64,000 bases of DNA, from the NCBI GenBank assembly GCA_016098155.1, contig JAAAJB010000044.1, positions 38,547 to 102,546 on the forward strand, given 5' to 3'. The position numbers were made by a program, and so were the translations under genes. Below the pieces are notes generated by a model that worked only from the letters and a program-made list of their open reading frames with translations, was not told the DNA's origin and ran no database searches. Below are positions 39,614 to 50,366 of this stretch, in pieces. This DNA comes from Actinomortierella ambigua. Lineage: Eukaryota; Mortierellomycota; Mortierellomycetes; Mortierellales; Mortierellaceae. Each line of letters starts with the position of its first letter. The first letter of the stretch is position 1.

Positions 39614-42299
39614 TTACAGCTTTGACTTGCCATCATAGTTGGCAATAGCTCGTCGCTTGTTATACTGGTGTCGGATGGTCTCCATCAATGGCTTGGCTTG
39701 CTTGCCATCAGCGGTTCGGTCGGCGCGGTCGTCCATGTTGACATAGACGCGCTCTCCTTCACCGACATACAGCTGTCGAGGCCGCCAAATCTTTTGTGAA
39801 CTGTCATGCAGACCCTCACGCCAGTGAGCCAACCAACCAGCAACACGTGGGATCGCAAACAGGACTGGGAAGAAATCTGTCGGGAACCCCATGGCCTTGT
39901 AGATCAGACCTGAGAAGAAATCAACATTCGGGTACAGTCGACGCTTGATAAAATAATCATCCTTCAACGACGCCTCCTCCAATGCCACCGCCACGTCAAT
40001 CAGCTCCTCGCGGCCGCAGATCTCAAACACCTAAAACGTCGTCCGAGAGTAGACAAGAAAGAAAGAAAAAAAAACGGAAGATCGGTTAACAAGTGTCTAA
40101 AGGAGGAGAGAAGTGAGAAGGGGACGACCATGTCATTTTTCCTTTTTTTTTTTTTTTTTTTTTTTGGCCCCTTACCTCGTAGGCAACCTTCTTGATGATC
40201 TTGCTCCGTGGGTCGTATGACTTGTAAATACGGTGTCCAAAGCCAAACAACTTGGTCTCCTTAGCCTTGACGCGCTCGATAAAATCGGGCACCCGATCCA
40301 CCGTCCCAATCTCCTCCAGCATCTTGATCACTGCTGCATTCGCACCGCCATGAAGGTTGCCGTATAACGAGGCCGCTGCCGATGACACGGCACTATAAGG
40401 ATCGACAAGCGAACTCGAGACGTGTCTATAGTTATGATGGTAGTTAGAGTAAAGTATAAAGCAGAAAGAGGATGGTCAGCAGGAAATGGGATAAAATATG
40501 ATAAATGGGTAGAATAGGCTGGGAGAGTGGAGGAACGAAGAAAGTATGTATATATGTATGTATGTATGCCAAAAAGAAGAATCACCATACCTCATGGCAG
40601 CTGTACTGCAGTTGATTTCGTGGTCAGCCTACGAGTCATAAATCATACAGAGGACAAGGAGAGACACGGACCAGAGATTAGGTGAAATGTTGGGAGCATT
40701 TACCAACAACAACAAAAATTCAGGGCGTGAACAAATGAATGGAGAGTCCGTGGGCAGGGGAAATTCTGATCCCCTCCCCTCGGATACTGCTGTCCTTCTC
40801 TTTCATGCAGCAAGGCAAATAAACATCAACTCACATGAAGGATGAAGAGGATATCCAAAGCCTTGGTCAGCTTTGGGTGGGGGACATAGTTTGACTCGGT
40901 GAGACGGTCCATCATCTGAAGGAAGTTGCCCGCATAGCCAAGGTTCTCAACTGGATGGTTGAATCTGCGTCCAATACGGTGGCGATAGGACATTCTATTT
41001 TGTTGAGTGTTGCCATTATGGAGAAGACAAGGTGTTGGTTATCTCAAGGAAGGCTCATAGAGTATATCAAATTCGGAAAGTGAAGGGAAGGAGGGGGTCA
41101 GGTCGCGCGGGGGATGAAGGGAATGTGTTACACCAAAATTGATGGGGGAGGAGGGCTATCTGCGTAACAACTTACGCTGCGATGGTGGGAGCTTTGCCCA
41201 ACAGACGGAAGATTTGTTTGTTCATGATACGGTCGTCGCGCGTGTACAAGTCAGAGCCGACAAGGGCCGGGTTGGCCTCGGGATGGAATGTCGACAGTGC
41301 GGCAATCCCTCTAAAAGTTGTACGTTTTGGATGTAAGGCAATAGACGTCGAGGAACAAAAACAATATCGTGAGAAAAAAAAAGAGAGACCAGACATCCGA
41401 ATATTAGCCACCCCTCTTTCTTTCTCCTTTAGAAAGATAGCTTACGAGACAAACATGCCCATGGGGTGAGCATCATAGTTGAATGACTTCATCAGCTGGC
41501 TGGCATTGGTGTGCACAAAGGTGTGGTGCAGCACTTCGTGCTCAAACTGGTCAAACTGGAGCTATTTCAACAAAAGCATGCGAACAAAAAAAAACGGGTT
41601 ACCACATGGTTTTCATCACCAACAAAAAGAGAGGGAGGGGGGGTTGGCCAAGCACGTTTGTGTTAGATTTATAATACGGGCATCACACCCTTTCTCTCTC
41701 TCCCTCTGTCATCCCATGTGAAGAGTGCTTGTGTTCCTGCGCAATTTGTACTTTGCAGGATGGAGTCAAACAATAAAGATATGAAGTGGGAATGGCCCAA
41801 CATACCTTGTTAGGCAACTCGCCATAGATGAGAAGGTAGGCAACCTCGAGGAAAGACGACTTTTCAGCCAGCTCCTCAATAGGGTAGCCTCGGTAGCGCA
41901 GGATGCCATTGTCGCCATCGATGTAGCTGATGCTCGATCGGCACACAGCCGTGTTCTAAGTCAGCGGAAGAGTTTCAGTTCAGTTGATCAGTCCATCAGT
42001 CAGTCAGTCCATCAGACAGACAGAGATATCAAGCACACCAGGACTCGCTGCATATATGGGTCAAACCACCTGAATGCCATCCTTACCTGGTATGAGGGAT
42101 CGTACACGCGAATACCACGTGTAGACTCGTCTTCGTCACGGCCCTCGGAATTGTCGGTCTTCATGGCCTTGAAGGCCGTGGCCGGGACCGAGTTGTTCGT
42201 GATCGGGATGTTGAAAACCTTACCCGTGCGGTTGTCGATGACGGTCAAGCTGTTGCGGTTCACATCAACAGCGGCGGCGGAGGGGTTGATAGCGACCAT
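39614..42299 (-). CDS. Citrate synthase with C-terminal peroxisomal signal SKL
   Basis: Eight exons (42299-42087, 41955-41806, 41561-41446, 41310-41176, 40994-40835, 40628-40591, 40425-40176, 40030-39614) give 492 residues. It condenses acetyl-CoA and oxaloacetate to citrate. The three catalytic residues are visible: His296 in L-H-G-G-A-N, His335 in G-F-G-H-R-I-Y and Asp391 in N-V-D-F-F-S-G. The sequence style ([26 protein letters not shown]) is that of bacterial GltA and plant peroxisomal citrate synthases, not of the mitochondrial Cit1 type. The last residues are K-S-K-L, a strong PTS1, and no mitochondrial presequence is visible. A role in the glyoxylate cycle or acetyl-CoA export from beta-oxidation is inferred. 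Exon 6 is only 38 nt. Confidence 0.94.
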
Positions 42300-43436
42300 T
42301 GTTGAGGAGCTACTAGAGTGATTTGGATGCGTGGGGGGGCAAGGTTGGAGCTGAAAGCGAGGAGAGTGGAGAGAGGGGTGGTGTATGGTGGTAGTGGAGG
42401 ATGGTTGTAGACAAGAAGGAAAGAAAGAAAGAAGAAAGTTTCGGAGAAGGAAAAGAGATGTGGAGAAGAAATGAAGAAAAAAAAAGAGAGAGAGGAGGAG
42501 GGATAGAGCGAATAAATAAAAAAGCCGGGGTAAAGGATTCGATCTCGGTGAGTTTTTTTGTCCACCACACTTGATAAGTGAAGAGAGCAACAAACGGGTG
42601 CGGCTGGTGCACGCTCTTCCTCTTTTGGGCAATCCTCCGTTTAATGGTTTGTTACAACACAACCCGAGAAAAATGTATGTATACAAAGTCTCCAATCGCA
42701 CCACCCTTACATTGTCCACTACGTACAATAGCAGTAAGGGGAGGGACACAAAGAGAGCCAGCCAGCTTCTAAAGAATTTTTTTTTATTTCTTTCAGAGGG
42801 GTTGTCCACTCGGCCGCCAACATCATTGGATGGAGGGTCATGGTAATCGACCGGTGCTGTCTTTAGATCATTGCTGCTGCTTGCAACCACCAGCTAGAGC
42901 AGCACACAACATACGTAAGGGGAGAAGGAGAGACTGCGCCTAATGCAGTGTCTTCTGCATACAGTATCATACTCACACTTTGCTTCTTCCCACCCTCTTT
43001 GTGAACAAACCTTTTTTTATATATATATCCCTCATCATCTTCTTCTTCAAGGTATCTCCACCCGGGGAACCCGGAGAACAATGGATTGTGCCGTTTTGCA
43101 GGAGATCACAATCAACATGAGCACTATGGTTTTGACCGGTCACGCGTGGGAAGAGCAGCAGTGTCACTTTTGCATTTTCAACATGGAACTCGCAACCACG
43201 CGACGATCATCGTGTTCAATCCATGGTACGTTTATATCTCTGGAATGAATGAATGGCTGACTGAATCAGTAGGCGATCGAGTTACGGACCGCCGTCCGTG
43301 GTTTGGGGGCAGGGGGGGGTATTTTGTTTCAAAGAAACTATGTACAGATGAGGATGATGAGGGTGATCATGTTGATATGCTGTTGTTGGTGATGAGGATG
43401 ATGATGAGGATCATGCTGTTGTTGTGCATACTGGTA
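42300..43436. other. Spacer between citrate synthase and the helical membrane protein gene
   Basis: Contains the citrate synthase leader (purine-rich on +) and a poly-A/T run near 42775. An exon-like + segment at about 43054-43227 is bounded by possible AG and GTACGT sites, but I could not link it to other exons. No complete gene is supported. Confidence 0.5.
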
Positions 43437-45224
43437 CTACTCGCGTTTCTCCTTCTTGACCCAGTCGACCATGGCATTGTTGGCCCAGACTACCATGTCG
43501 TCCAAGACACGCCCAAGGTACGTCTTGGCGGCCTCGAATTGTGGCGCCATCTCTTGGAGAGCCTGCTGCACCTTCACTCCCAACTCGCCAGTCATGCTCA
43601 ATAGGATGCGGCCCAGTTCGGTCGCCATGCGTGAGAGCACGTCGGAGATTTCGCCAACAACCTTCCACAGCGGAGCCAATACTGACGTGATCCAAGGTGC
43701 TACCTGTCGGAGAATGTGCATTGTCGCCACCGCTGTCTGTATGGTCATAGCCACGATTCTGGCCAAAACAGGCTGCATAAACATCTGCCAAGCCTGCACA
43801 ACAGGCGTCCAGATCGTTCTATTCAGCATGGCGAGGAACGGGCCTGCATTGGTGGCCATCCATTGAGTGAGGCTGACAATCATCCACCAGCAGGGACGGA
43901 CGACTGCCAGTACCCTGAGCACCACCCATTCGACAATGGGGCGCATAAACTCGATCGCACTCTGCAGATCCTTGTATGCATTCGGAATCATCTCGACAAA
44001 GAAGTAGGATATCGCCCTGCCGGCCAACGTCAGGGCTTGGGCGATGAACTGATACAGGAATGTAAAGACCCGTGTGAGCACCTCTTCGAGCAACAGTAGC
44101 CAATTGACTTGCTCGATGCGATGAAGGGCTTTGGCTACCTCTGTTTGCACCTTGGCCGACAGTACTCGCAGGCCCGCCAACAGTGTCGGGTGCGATCGGA
44201 GGATAACAATGGCGCTGATGACGGCGTCCCATGAGGGCCTCAGGAGCGACGAGTAAATCCAGAGCCCAGACTTTTGGATTGTCGCCCACAGTTGACAGGC
44301 GGCGATCGACCCTAGCCGAGCAAGGTGAAGACCAAGAGGACGCAGGGCTTTGCTCCACAGCCACTGGGCAGTCCGACCGATCAAGTGCAACAGGTCCAGG
44401 GCGTCTTTGGCAAGCTCTTGTAGATAAATGTTTGCCGTATGCAAAAAGGTCTGACCGACGACGGCAAGGCGACTGGCAAGAGACGCCAAAGGAAGATACA
44501 CTAATTCCAGGGCGACCCATGTCATCGTCAGTATGACTGGGTCTGCCCACCGGGCTGTAAAAGCTGCCAAGGAGTGGTAGTGCTTGACGGTGATCTCCTG
44601 AACGACCGTGCAGGCATGTACAACAGCAGGGACAACGACCTGCTCAAACTTTGGACGACACCACTCGACCACAAACGACTGCCAAACAGAGTTGGTGGCG
44701 TCCTTCACTGGGAGAACAACATGGCGGTAGACGAGGTCGGGGCCATTCTCTACAGCAAAGACGGCTGCCTTTTCAGCCGCAAGAGCAATGTGGCTACTCG
44801 ACTGCTCGATGAACCAAAGAGAGTGGAAGACAAGCCAGCGGAAGAAGGACCATACCACCTTGGCGCAAAGGTAGACAAGCGCAAAGGGCATGAAGGGGAT
44901 CCATCGAGCGGAAAATCGTGGTGGCCAAGGCTGGTGATCGTTTTCCGAGACAGCGCCCGGTGTCGAAGACGGCGAGCCTGCTTGGTCGTCCTTGTTGATA
45001 TCGTTGGCGGTGGTGCTTTTGGTGACAGGTGTGGTGGCAGTTTCCAGCAGCTTTTGCTTGGCTCGCCATGCTGGATAGTCGCGTGCCACATAGCCTACGA
45101 GAGCCAACAACGCGCAAGATATCCACCATATCCACCGTCGATCTTGGTCGACGCCGTCGTTGCTGCTGTTGTGGTGTATGAAATGGTGCGAATGATGGGA
45201 ATCGACGTGTTCTGGAGTGTCCAT
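43437..45224 (-). CDS. Unknown 595-residue helical membrane-associated protein
   Basis: Single exon starting M-D-T-P-E-H-V. A His-rich head precedes one clear hydrophobic segment (about residues 33-48, W-W-I-S-C-A-L-L-A-L-V-G-Y-V) and a linker. A second hydrophobic block follows (about 105-135, M-P-F-A-L-V-Y-L). Residues ~140-580 are almost entirely predicted helix, with regularly spaced Trp, Leu, Val and Ala and few charges. They look like serial amphipathic or re-entrant helices without obvious loops, and the end is basic (K-K-E-K-R-E). No catalytic motif, signal peptide or known domain is recognised. Possible homes are the ER, lipid-droplet or mitochondrial membrane. It is divergently arranged with the gene at 45359, sharing a 134 bp promoter region with a (GA)n tract. 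The coding call rests on length, composition and normal codon use; the function is unknown. Confidence 0.75.
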   Translation of the reverse strand: MDTPEHVDSHHSHHFIHHNSSNDGVDQDRRWIWWISCALLALVGYVARDYPAWRAKQKLLETATTPVTKSTTANDINKDDQAGSPSSTPGAVSENDHQPWPPRFSARWIPFMPFALVYLCAKVVWSFFRWLVFHSLWFIEQSSSHIALAAEKAAVFAVENGPDLVYRHVVLPVKDATNSVWQSFVVEWCRPKFEQVVVPAVVHACTVVQEITVKHYHSLAAFTARWADPVILTMTWVALELVYLPLASLASRLAVVGQTFLHTANIYLQELAKDALDLLHLIGRTAQWLWSKALRPLGLHLARLGSIAACQLWATIQKSGLWIYSSLLRPSWDAVISAIVILRSHPTLLAGLRVLSAKVQTEVAKALHRIEQVNWLLLLEEVLTRVFTFLYQFIAQALTLAGRAISYFFVEMIPNAYKDLQSAIEFMRPIVEWVVLRVLAVVRPCWWMIVSLTQWMATNAGPFLAMLNRTIWTPVVQAWQMFMQPVLARIVAMTIQTAVATMHILRQVAPWITSVLAPLWKVVGEISDVLSRMATELGRILLSMTGELGVKVQQALQEMAPQFEAAKTYLGRVLDDMVVWANNAMVDWVKKEKRE

Positions 45225-45271
45225 TGAATGAGAGATGAATGTATGTGTTGGCAAAAGAGAGACAGAGAGTA

Positions 45272-45280
<9 letters not shown>

Positions 45281-45336
<56 letters not shown>
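45281..45336. repeat. (GA)n microsatellite in a divergent promoter
   Basis: A nearly pure GA dinucleotide run of about 56 bases occupies most of the 134 bp gap between two divergent start codons. Confidence 0.95.
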
Positions 45337-45341
<5 letters not shown>

Positions 45342-45358
45342 TGTACTGTGCCAAGTCC

Positions 45359-46006
45359 ATGCAAGCCCTAGAAAGTCAATTTTCTCTTTGCCAAGACCCT
45401 GTGAAAATTGGAGGAAATATACCATTTTGTCACTCCAACGTGGAAGTGCACATGTGGCCCGTTCAGATCTACCAGACGCATGCACATGCCGTGCTAGCCA
45501 TTCCTCAAACTCATATACTCCCCGGCTCACTCGAGGCACTGCTGATCGAGCCTCGACATTCACTCTCTCTGACATGGGCCATCCTCAACCATGCCGACAC
45601 CGAGGCAGTCAGCCGCATTACATTCAGGTGCGCTGTGCGGCCTTTGCTCAAGAACGCTGGTAGTGATGACGCAGTACCAGCCATTCAGTCTTTCCGATAC
45701 ACACAAACAGACACCAGTCTGATCGTCGTCCTGAACAAGGAGGTCCCGCTTGAATGGCAGGCCATCGAGTTGGAAGTCAGTGAGGAGGGTGACGGTACAA
45801 AGGCAGCTTGCACCGCGGAAACAAGAGTCTTCTCCTTCGTTACAGAGTCGAATCTGGCAACAACACAGTCTCGTCTCCGAGAGGCGACGCCTTGGATGGC
45901 CAGCGATGTTCGAGTCGGCAAGGTTGCTGCCAAGCGAGTACCCGCGACCAACAACATTAGCATTGTTGCAGAGGCTGTTCCAGCGCGTGGGCATCCATCC
46001 GCATGA
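45359..46006 (+). CDS. Unknown 215-residue protein
   Basis: Single exon starting M-Q-A-L-E-S-Q-F. An in-frame extension upstream would only translate the GA repeat, so this first ATG after the repeat is preferred. The composition is mixed and natural-looking, with alternating hydrophobic residues suggesting beta-rich structure (V-E-V-H-M-W, I-T-F-R-C-A-V, S-L-I-V-V-L-N, A-I-E-L-E-V). There is no signal peptide, membrane segment or recognised motif. It diverges from the membrane-associated protein at 45224, which hints at co-expression. I cannot assign a family. A minus-strand frame overlaps it but has poorer composition. Confidence 0.6.
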   Translation: MQALESQFSLCQDPVKIGGNIPFCHSNVEVHMWPVQIYQTHAHAVLAIPQTHILPGSLEALLIEPRHSLSLTWAILNHADTEAVSRITFRCAVRPLLKNAGSDDAVPAIQSFRYTQTDTSLIVVLNKEVPLEWQAIELEVSEEGDGTKAACTAETRVFSFVTESNLATTQSRLREATPWMASDVRVGKVAAKRVPATNNISIVAEAVPARGHPSA

Positions 46007-46562
46007 GTGTGTCGTTCTGTTTGAAAGGTCGAATAAACGTGATAACGGGCGCGTGTGCAGGCACTTTTGTCGCCCATGGACATGTAGTGGATGAGGTGTT
46101 CTAGTGTCTGAAGGGAGAATAGTCTGCATCGACCACAGTGCGTAGTATGACAGGGGATGTCTGTGCATTTGTGTCCGAGCCTTTTCTTGCCGACGGGAAG
46201 TGTAACATGCTCTCCAATCAAGAGGCAGCAAGGTTCACGATCATCCAGCGGCAGTCGCTTTTGTTCTTGGGGCGTACATTCACCCCTTCTCCACATCCCC
46301 TCCCCTCCTCCATCCTTGCATAACTTCTTTCTGCCTCTTCTTCTGCCTCTCCTTCCTCCTCTCCTTCTCCTCTTCTTCTGCCTCTTCTTCTTCGGCCCTA
46401 CTCTTTTCTTTCTCCTCTCTTCAGCCCCATCCTTCTACCCTCTTTCTCTTTCGCTCTCTCTCGCCCTCTCTTTTTTGCGGCACCGTGCAAGAGACTAACC
46501 GGCCTGTCTATTACACCTTCTGTCCACTTTCGAACCACTCCCTACACTCGCTAAAGTAAACA
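46007..46562. other. Leader region of acyl-CoA oxidase gene
   Basis: The 3' flank of the unknown gene, then a strongly CT-rich stretch (46290-46490) leading into the acyl-CoA oxidase start. No gene is seen. Confidence 0.6.
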
Positions 46563-49170
46563 ATGTCGTCCAGCATCGACCAGCAGCATGTCGACATCAT
46601 GGCCGAACGTGCCAAATGCACATTCGACCCTGCTGTGCTGACCCCGCTCTTCTATGGAGGAGAGGAAAATTTGAAGCGCCTCAAAGCCGTCGAAGCGATG
46701 GTTGACAGCGACCCCGTCTTTAATCGTGAGGACCAATACTTTCTCGGCCGAACCGAGGTGAGTGGGTCGATGAACACAAGTGCAGCTATTTCTCACACAC
46801 ACACTGTCGCGTAAAGTAGAGCTCCTTCATCCATTTCTAACAACGTTTCGTGCGCGAATGGGTGCCCCGGATGCATTCGTAAATAGCGCTTTAAACGTGC
46901 TCTGCCCATGGTCAAGCGCTATGTCGAGCTCCGCAACCAGCACGGCCTGACTCCAGATGAGAGCGCCCATTTCAGAAAGTACATTGACGACTACATCCCT
47001 GTCAATCTGCAGGAGTCGATGTTCCTGCCCGTGCTCCAAGCACAGGCAAGCGATGAACAGCTTCAGCAGTGGTTGCCCCCCGCCCAAGCCTTCCGCCACA
47101 TTGGCTGCTACGCCCAAACCGAGCTCGGTCACGGCTCCAACCTCAACAATCTAGAGACCACGGCCACGTTCGATGTCGAGCGCGACCAGTGGATCATCCA
47201 CTCGCCTACCCAGTCCTCGGCCAAGTTTTGGATCGGCTCCCTCGGCAAGATCGCCACCCACGCCATTGTCCAAGCAAAGCTCATCATCTTTGGCAAGGAC
47301 TATGGCGCCCACCCTTTCCTAGTCCCCGTCCGCTCCCTCCGCGACCATACCTTGCTGCCCGGTATCATGATCAAGGACCAAGGTCCCAAGCAGGGCGCCG
47401 TCTCCATGGACAACGGTTATGCCCGCTTTGACAACGTTCGCATCCCTCGTGAGAATGTAAGGATACGACGACGACGACGACAAAAAAGTTTTTACAGAAA
47501 CGGATTGCAAAGATGTTCATCGATCGTACAGGTCTTGACAACTGACAACATTCTTTGCTCCCCGTATAGATGCTCATGAGGTTCTCCAAGGTGTCTCGTG
47601 ACGGAACCTTTTCGAAGCCTCCCCATCCAAAGTTGGCATATGGTGGCATGACCACAGTTCGAACAGCTCTAATCAGTGCTTCTGCCATGGCCATGGCTCG
47701 GGGTAAGGAACATGTCTCCACCCCTCCTTCTTCCAGCTGGATGTCACTTAAGCTTCTCGCGAAAACACGCGGCTTCGCTATGTAGCAGCTCCATACCCAT
47801 CTCTCACCATTGACAATCACTTCAATAGGCGCTACTATTGCAACGAGATATTGCGCTGTCCGTCGCCAAGGCACCGTTCAACCCGCCACGGGTCTGGAGA
47901 CCCAGGTCTTGGATTACCCATCTGTGCAATCCCGCGTTCTCCCTCTGATCTCGCACGCGTTCGCGACCATCTTCTCGGCCGACTGGATGACCGAGTTGTA
48001 TGCCCAGTACAACTCCAATGCCTCCACGGGTGACATTTCACTGCTCAAGGACGTGCATGTCTACTCCTCTGGGTTAAAGTCGTACTGCACAAAACTTGGT
48101 GCAGATGGTATTGAGGAAGCACGCCGGGCTTTAGGAGGACATGGATATTCGCTCTTCAGTGGCATGATTGACTTTCACCGCCAGTTCCTAGCCGCTGTAA
48201 CCTATGAGGGTGAGAATGCACTCTTGACTGTAAGTAGCCGTTTTTTTTTTTTTTTTTTTTTTTTTCGTCTTTGCTTGGGGCACCATCCCTCGCGACCGTC
48301 GTCAGAAAGAGACTGACTTTTTTTTTTTTATCTTCTCACATCGATCGCTCGCAACGAAAACAAAACACATCAAAATAGCAACAAGTGTCGCGCTACCTGC
48401 TCAAGCTCTACAAGGACCTGCTTCGTGACTCCAAAACCCACCTTTCAGCGCCATCCCGCTACATTGCACAAGTGACCTCCTCCTATAGTGAGTTTGTGTC
48501 CCAGCGCTGCCAGGCCCAGACCCTGCAGGATCTGTACCAGCCCGAGGTGATCATCCGCGCGTTCCAACACCGTGCTGCCCGACTGATCCACGAGCTTGCC
48601 GAAGCCGAGAAACGCACCAGTAATGGTGCTGGTGTTGGTGGCTGGTCCGACTTGAATCTCGAGTGCATGCGCCTGTCCAAGGCGCACGTCCAGCTCATCA
48701 TGGTTGAAAACTTTCACACGGGTCTAGAGAGGCACTATAACAACAACAACAACAACAGCAGCAGCAGCAACAAGGAGAAGGAGCTGGCCCTCCTGGCCGC
48801 GGTTCGTTCCCTCTTCTACTTGCACGTCTTTTGGACGATGGAGACCGAGTTGGCCGAGTTTCTCGAGGACGGCTACTTGTCGTCCCAGCAGGCGGCGTGG
48901 GTCCGTCAGGCGTACAAGGACAGCCTGGCCAGAGTCCGACCAAACGCCGTGGGCTTTTCGGATGCGTTTGGGTTCTCAGACACGTTTTTGAACTCGGCTC
49001 TTGGATCGTACGATGGACGTGCGTATGCGCGCTTGGCGGCGATGACGGAGCTGGAGCCGCTGAACAAGGACCTGACGGACGAGAAGGGGGTCATCTGGGG
49101 TTATGAGGAGTATCTGAAGCCGATCATCACGGGACAAGTCGGACCATTCAGGGTCAAGTCAAAGTTGTGA
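46563..49170 (+). CDS. Peroxisomal acyl-CoA oxidase
   Basis: Five exons (46563-46757, 46887-47456, 47570-47702, 47829-48229, 48379-49170) give 696 residues, the usual size for this family. It carries out the first step of peroxisomal beta-oxidation, converting acyl-CoA to 2-enoyl-CoA with transfer of electrons to O2 to make H2O2. Visible family features: the FAD/substrate segment G-C-Y-A-Q-T-E-L-G-H-G-S-N, then A-K-F-W-I-G-S-L-G-K, and A-R-R-A-L-G-G-H-G-Y-S near the active site. An acyl-CoA oxidase C-terminal helical domain follows. The last three residues are S-K-L, a PTS1. An Asn/Ser run near residue 550 is a lineage-type insertion. It probably supplies acetyl-CoA to the SKL-ended citrate synthase encoded 4.3 kb to the left. 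Confidence 0.95.
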
Positions 49171-49184
49171 AATAGAGAAAGCGA

Positions 49185-49190
49185 AATAAA
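49185..49190 (+). terminator. AATAAA poly(A) signal of acyl-CoA oxidase gene
   Basis: Canonical AATAAA hexamer 15 bp after the stop codon. Confidence 0.6.
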
Positions 49191-49284
49191 GGGCTTGTTT
49201 CAAACCAGGCCTATGCACGAGGAATGTCATGGTCTCCCAAACAAATCAAGAATTCATTCTGTTGTCTACATTTCTTTGCATCTC

Positions 49285-50366
49285 ATGGCTGTAGTTCCAT
49301 TGGATGTCATCGCTCTCATCATTGACAATGTCGAGGACACAGGCACTCTCTTCTCGCTCCTCACCGTTTCCAAATGGGTCTTTCGATACGCGTGTAGTGT
49401 CCTCTACAGAGACCCTTTCGCCCACCACACGGCACTGAGAGACAAGGTCTCTCTTCTTCAGTTGCTCTTGACCCTCTCACCAGCGACAGACATTGAAACG
49501 AATAATATCCGCAGTGTATTCAAAGTGCCACTGAAGTACGCAACAGAAGCCGAGGCTCTGCCAACAACGATGCTCGACTATCTCTCCTTCCTCCAATGCG
49601 TGCATTGGAAGAAAAACGCTGGAGCTCCTCCTAGCCAATCTCCAGAATGCTGCGTTTCAGGACGGGCTATCCTGGAAAGCCTCGCATCAGAAGCGCGGTG
49701 ACTTGGAGCTTGTGCGGCCACCAGCTGGGCCAAATACATGAGATCGAGATCGAACCATGCACGCTTGAGCAGTTTATTGCCCTGGACCGCCCCCAGCTCG
49801 CCCAACTGAGAGTTTTTACCATTGCGACATGCTACCACCAACCTTTCAGACAGTTACCCGAGCACGTCTTCTCTTCTGTGGTGCGCCTCTTTCTGGCCCT
49901 CCCCCTCTTCATGCAACACCACCACCCACCACTACCACAACTACTACCACCAATAGGACGCGACAGCTGCCGATCAATGTGTTGTCTATCTTGACGGATC
50001 CCATGCAAGATGTCTTTCCTAAGCTGCGACTTTTGCGACTAGAAGGGCGCTACAGGCTCCGACAGGAAGATTTACAGGCACTGCTGGGACGCGTCCTGCC
50101 AAGGGCTCACTAGGTTGTTCTTGAAAGCCGTGAATCCATACAAGCGCAAGCAGGTAGTGGCGATGGCACGAGTCCACCCGTCGCTGAACCATGTCACGCT
50201 TCAAGGTATGCAGCCGACCGACTCCGGATACCATGCCTTGTGTCTCGTCCTACTACATTATTGGGATGGGTTCGTCGCTGAGAATTCGTTGAATATACAA
50301 TGTATAGCTACGTTGGAGAAATCACGCTTTCCGACGAAGCACTACATTCTTCAAAAGGGTGTATAG
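49285..50366 (+). pseudogene. Degraded F-box-like protein gene
   Basis: The first frame (M-A-V-V-P-L-D-V-I-A-L-I-I-D-N-V) resembles an F-box helix pair followed by L-L-T-V-S-K-W-V-F-R-Y-A, as in fungal F-box/LRR proteins. It stops at 49701. Leucine-rich, protein-like text continues in other frames: L-E-L-L-L-A-N-L-Q-N near 49625-49660, I-E-I-E-P-C-T-L-E-Q-F near 49745, F-P-K-L-R-L-L-R-L-E-G-R near 50010-50045, and H-P-S-L-N-H-V-T-L near 50170. I see no good introns to join the first shifts, so frameshifting indels are the simplest reading. A short unrecognised intron or two could rescue part of it. Confidence 0.55.

Noticed and set aside
42571..42890. Open frames on both strands upstream of citrate synthase
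   Set aside because: A short hydrophobic stretch on the - strand is partly from a poly-A/T run. Nothing ties it to a gene.
45239..45358. Upstream in-frame extension of the 215-residue protein
   Set aside because: It would only translate the GA microsatellite into an Arg-Glu repeat in the divergent promoter.
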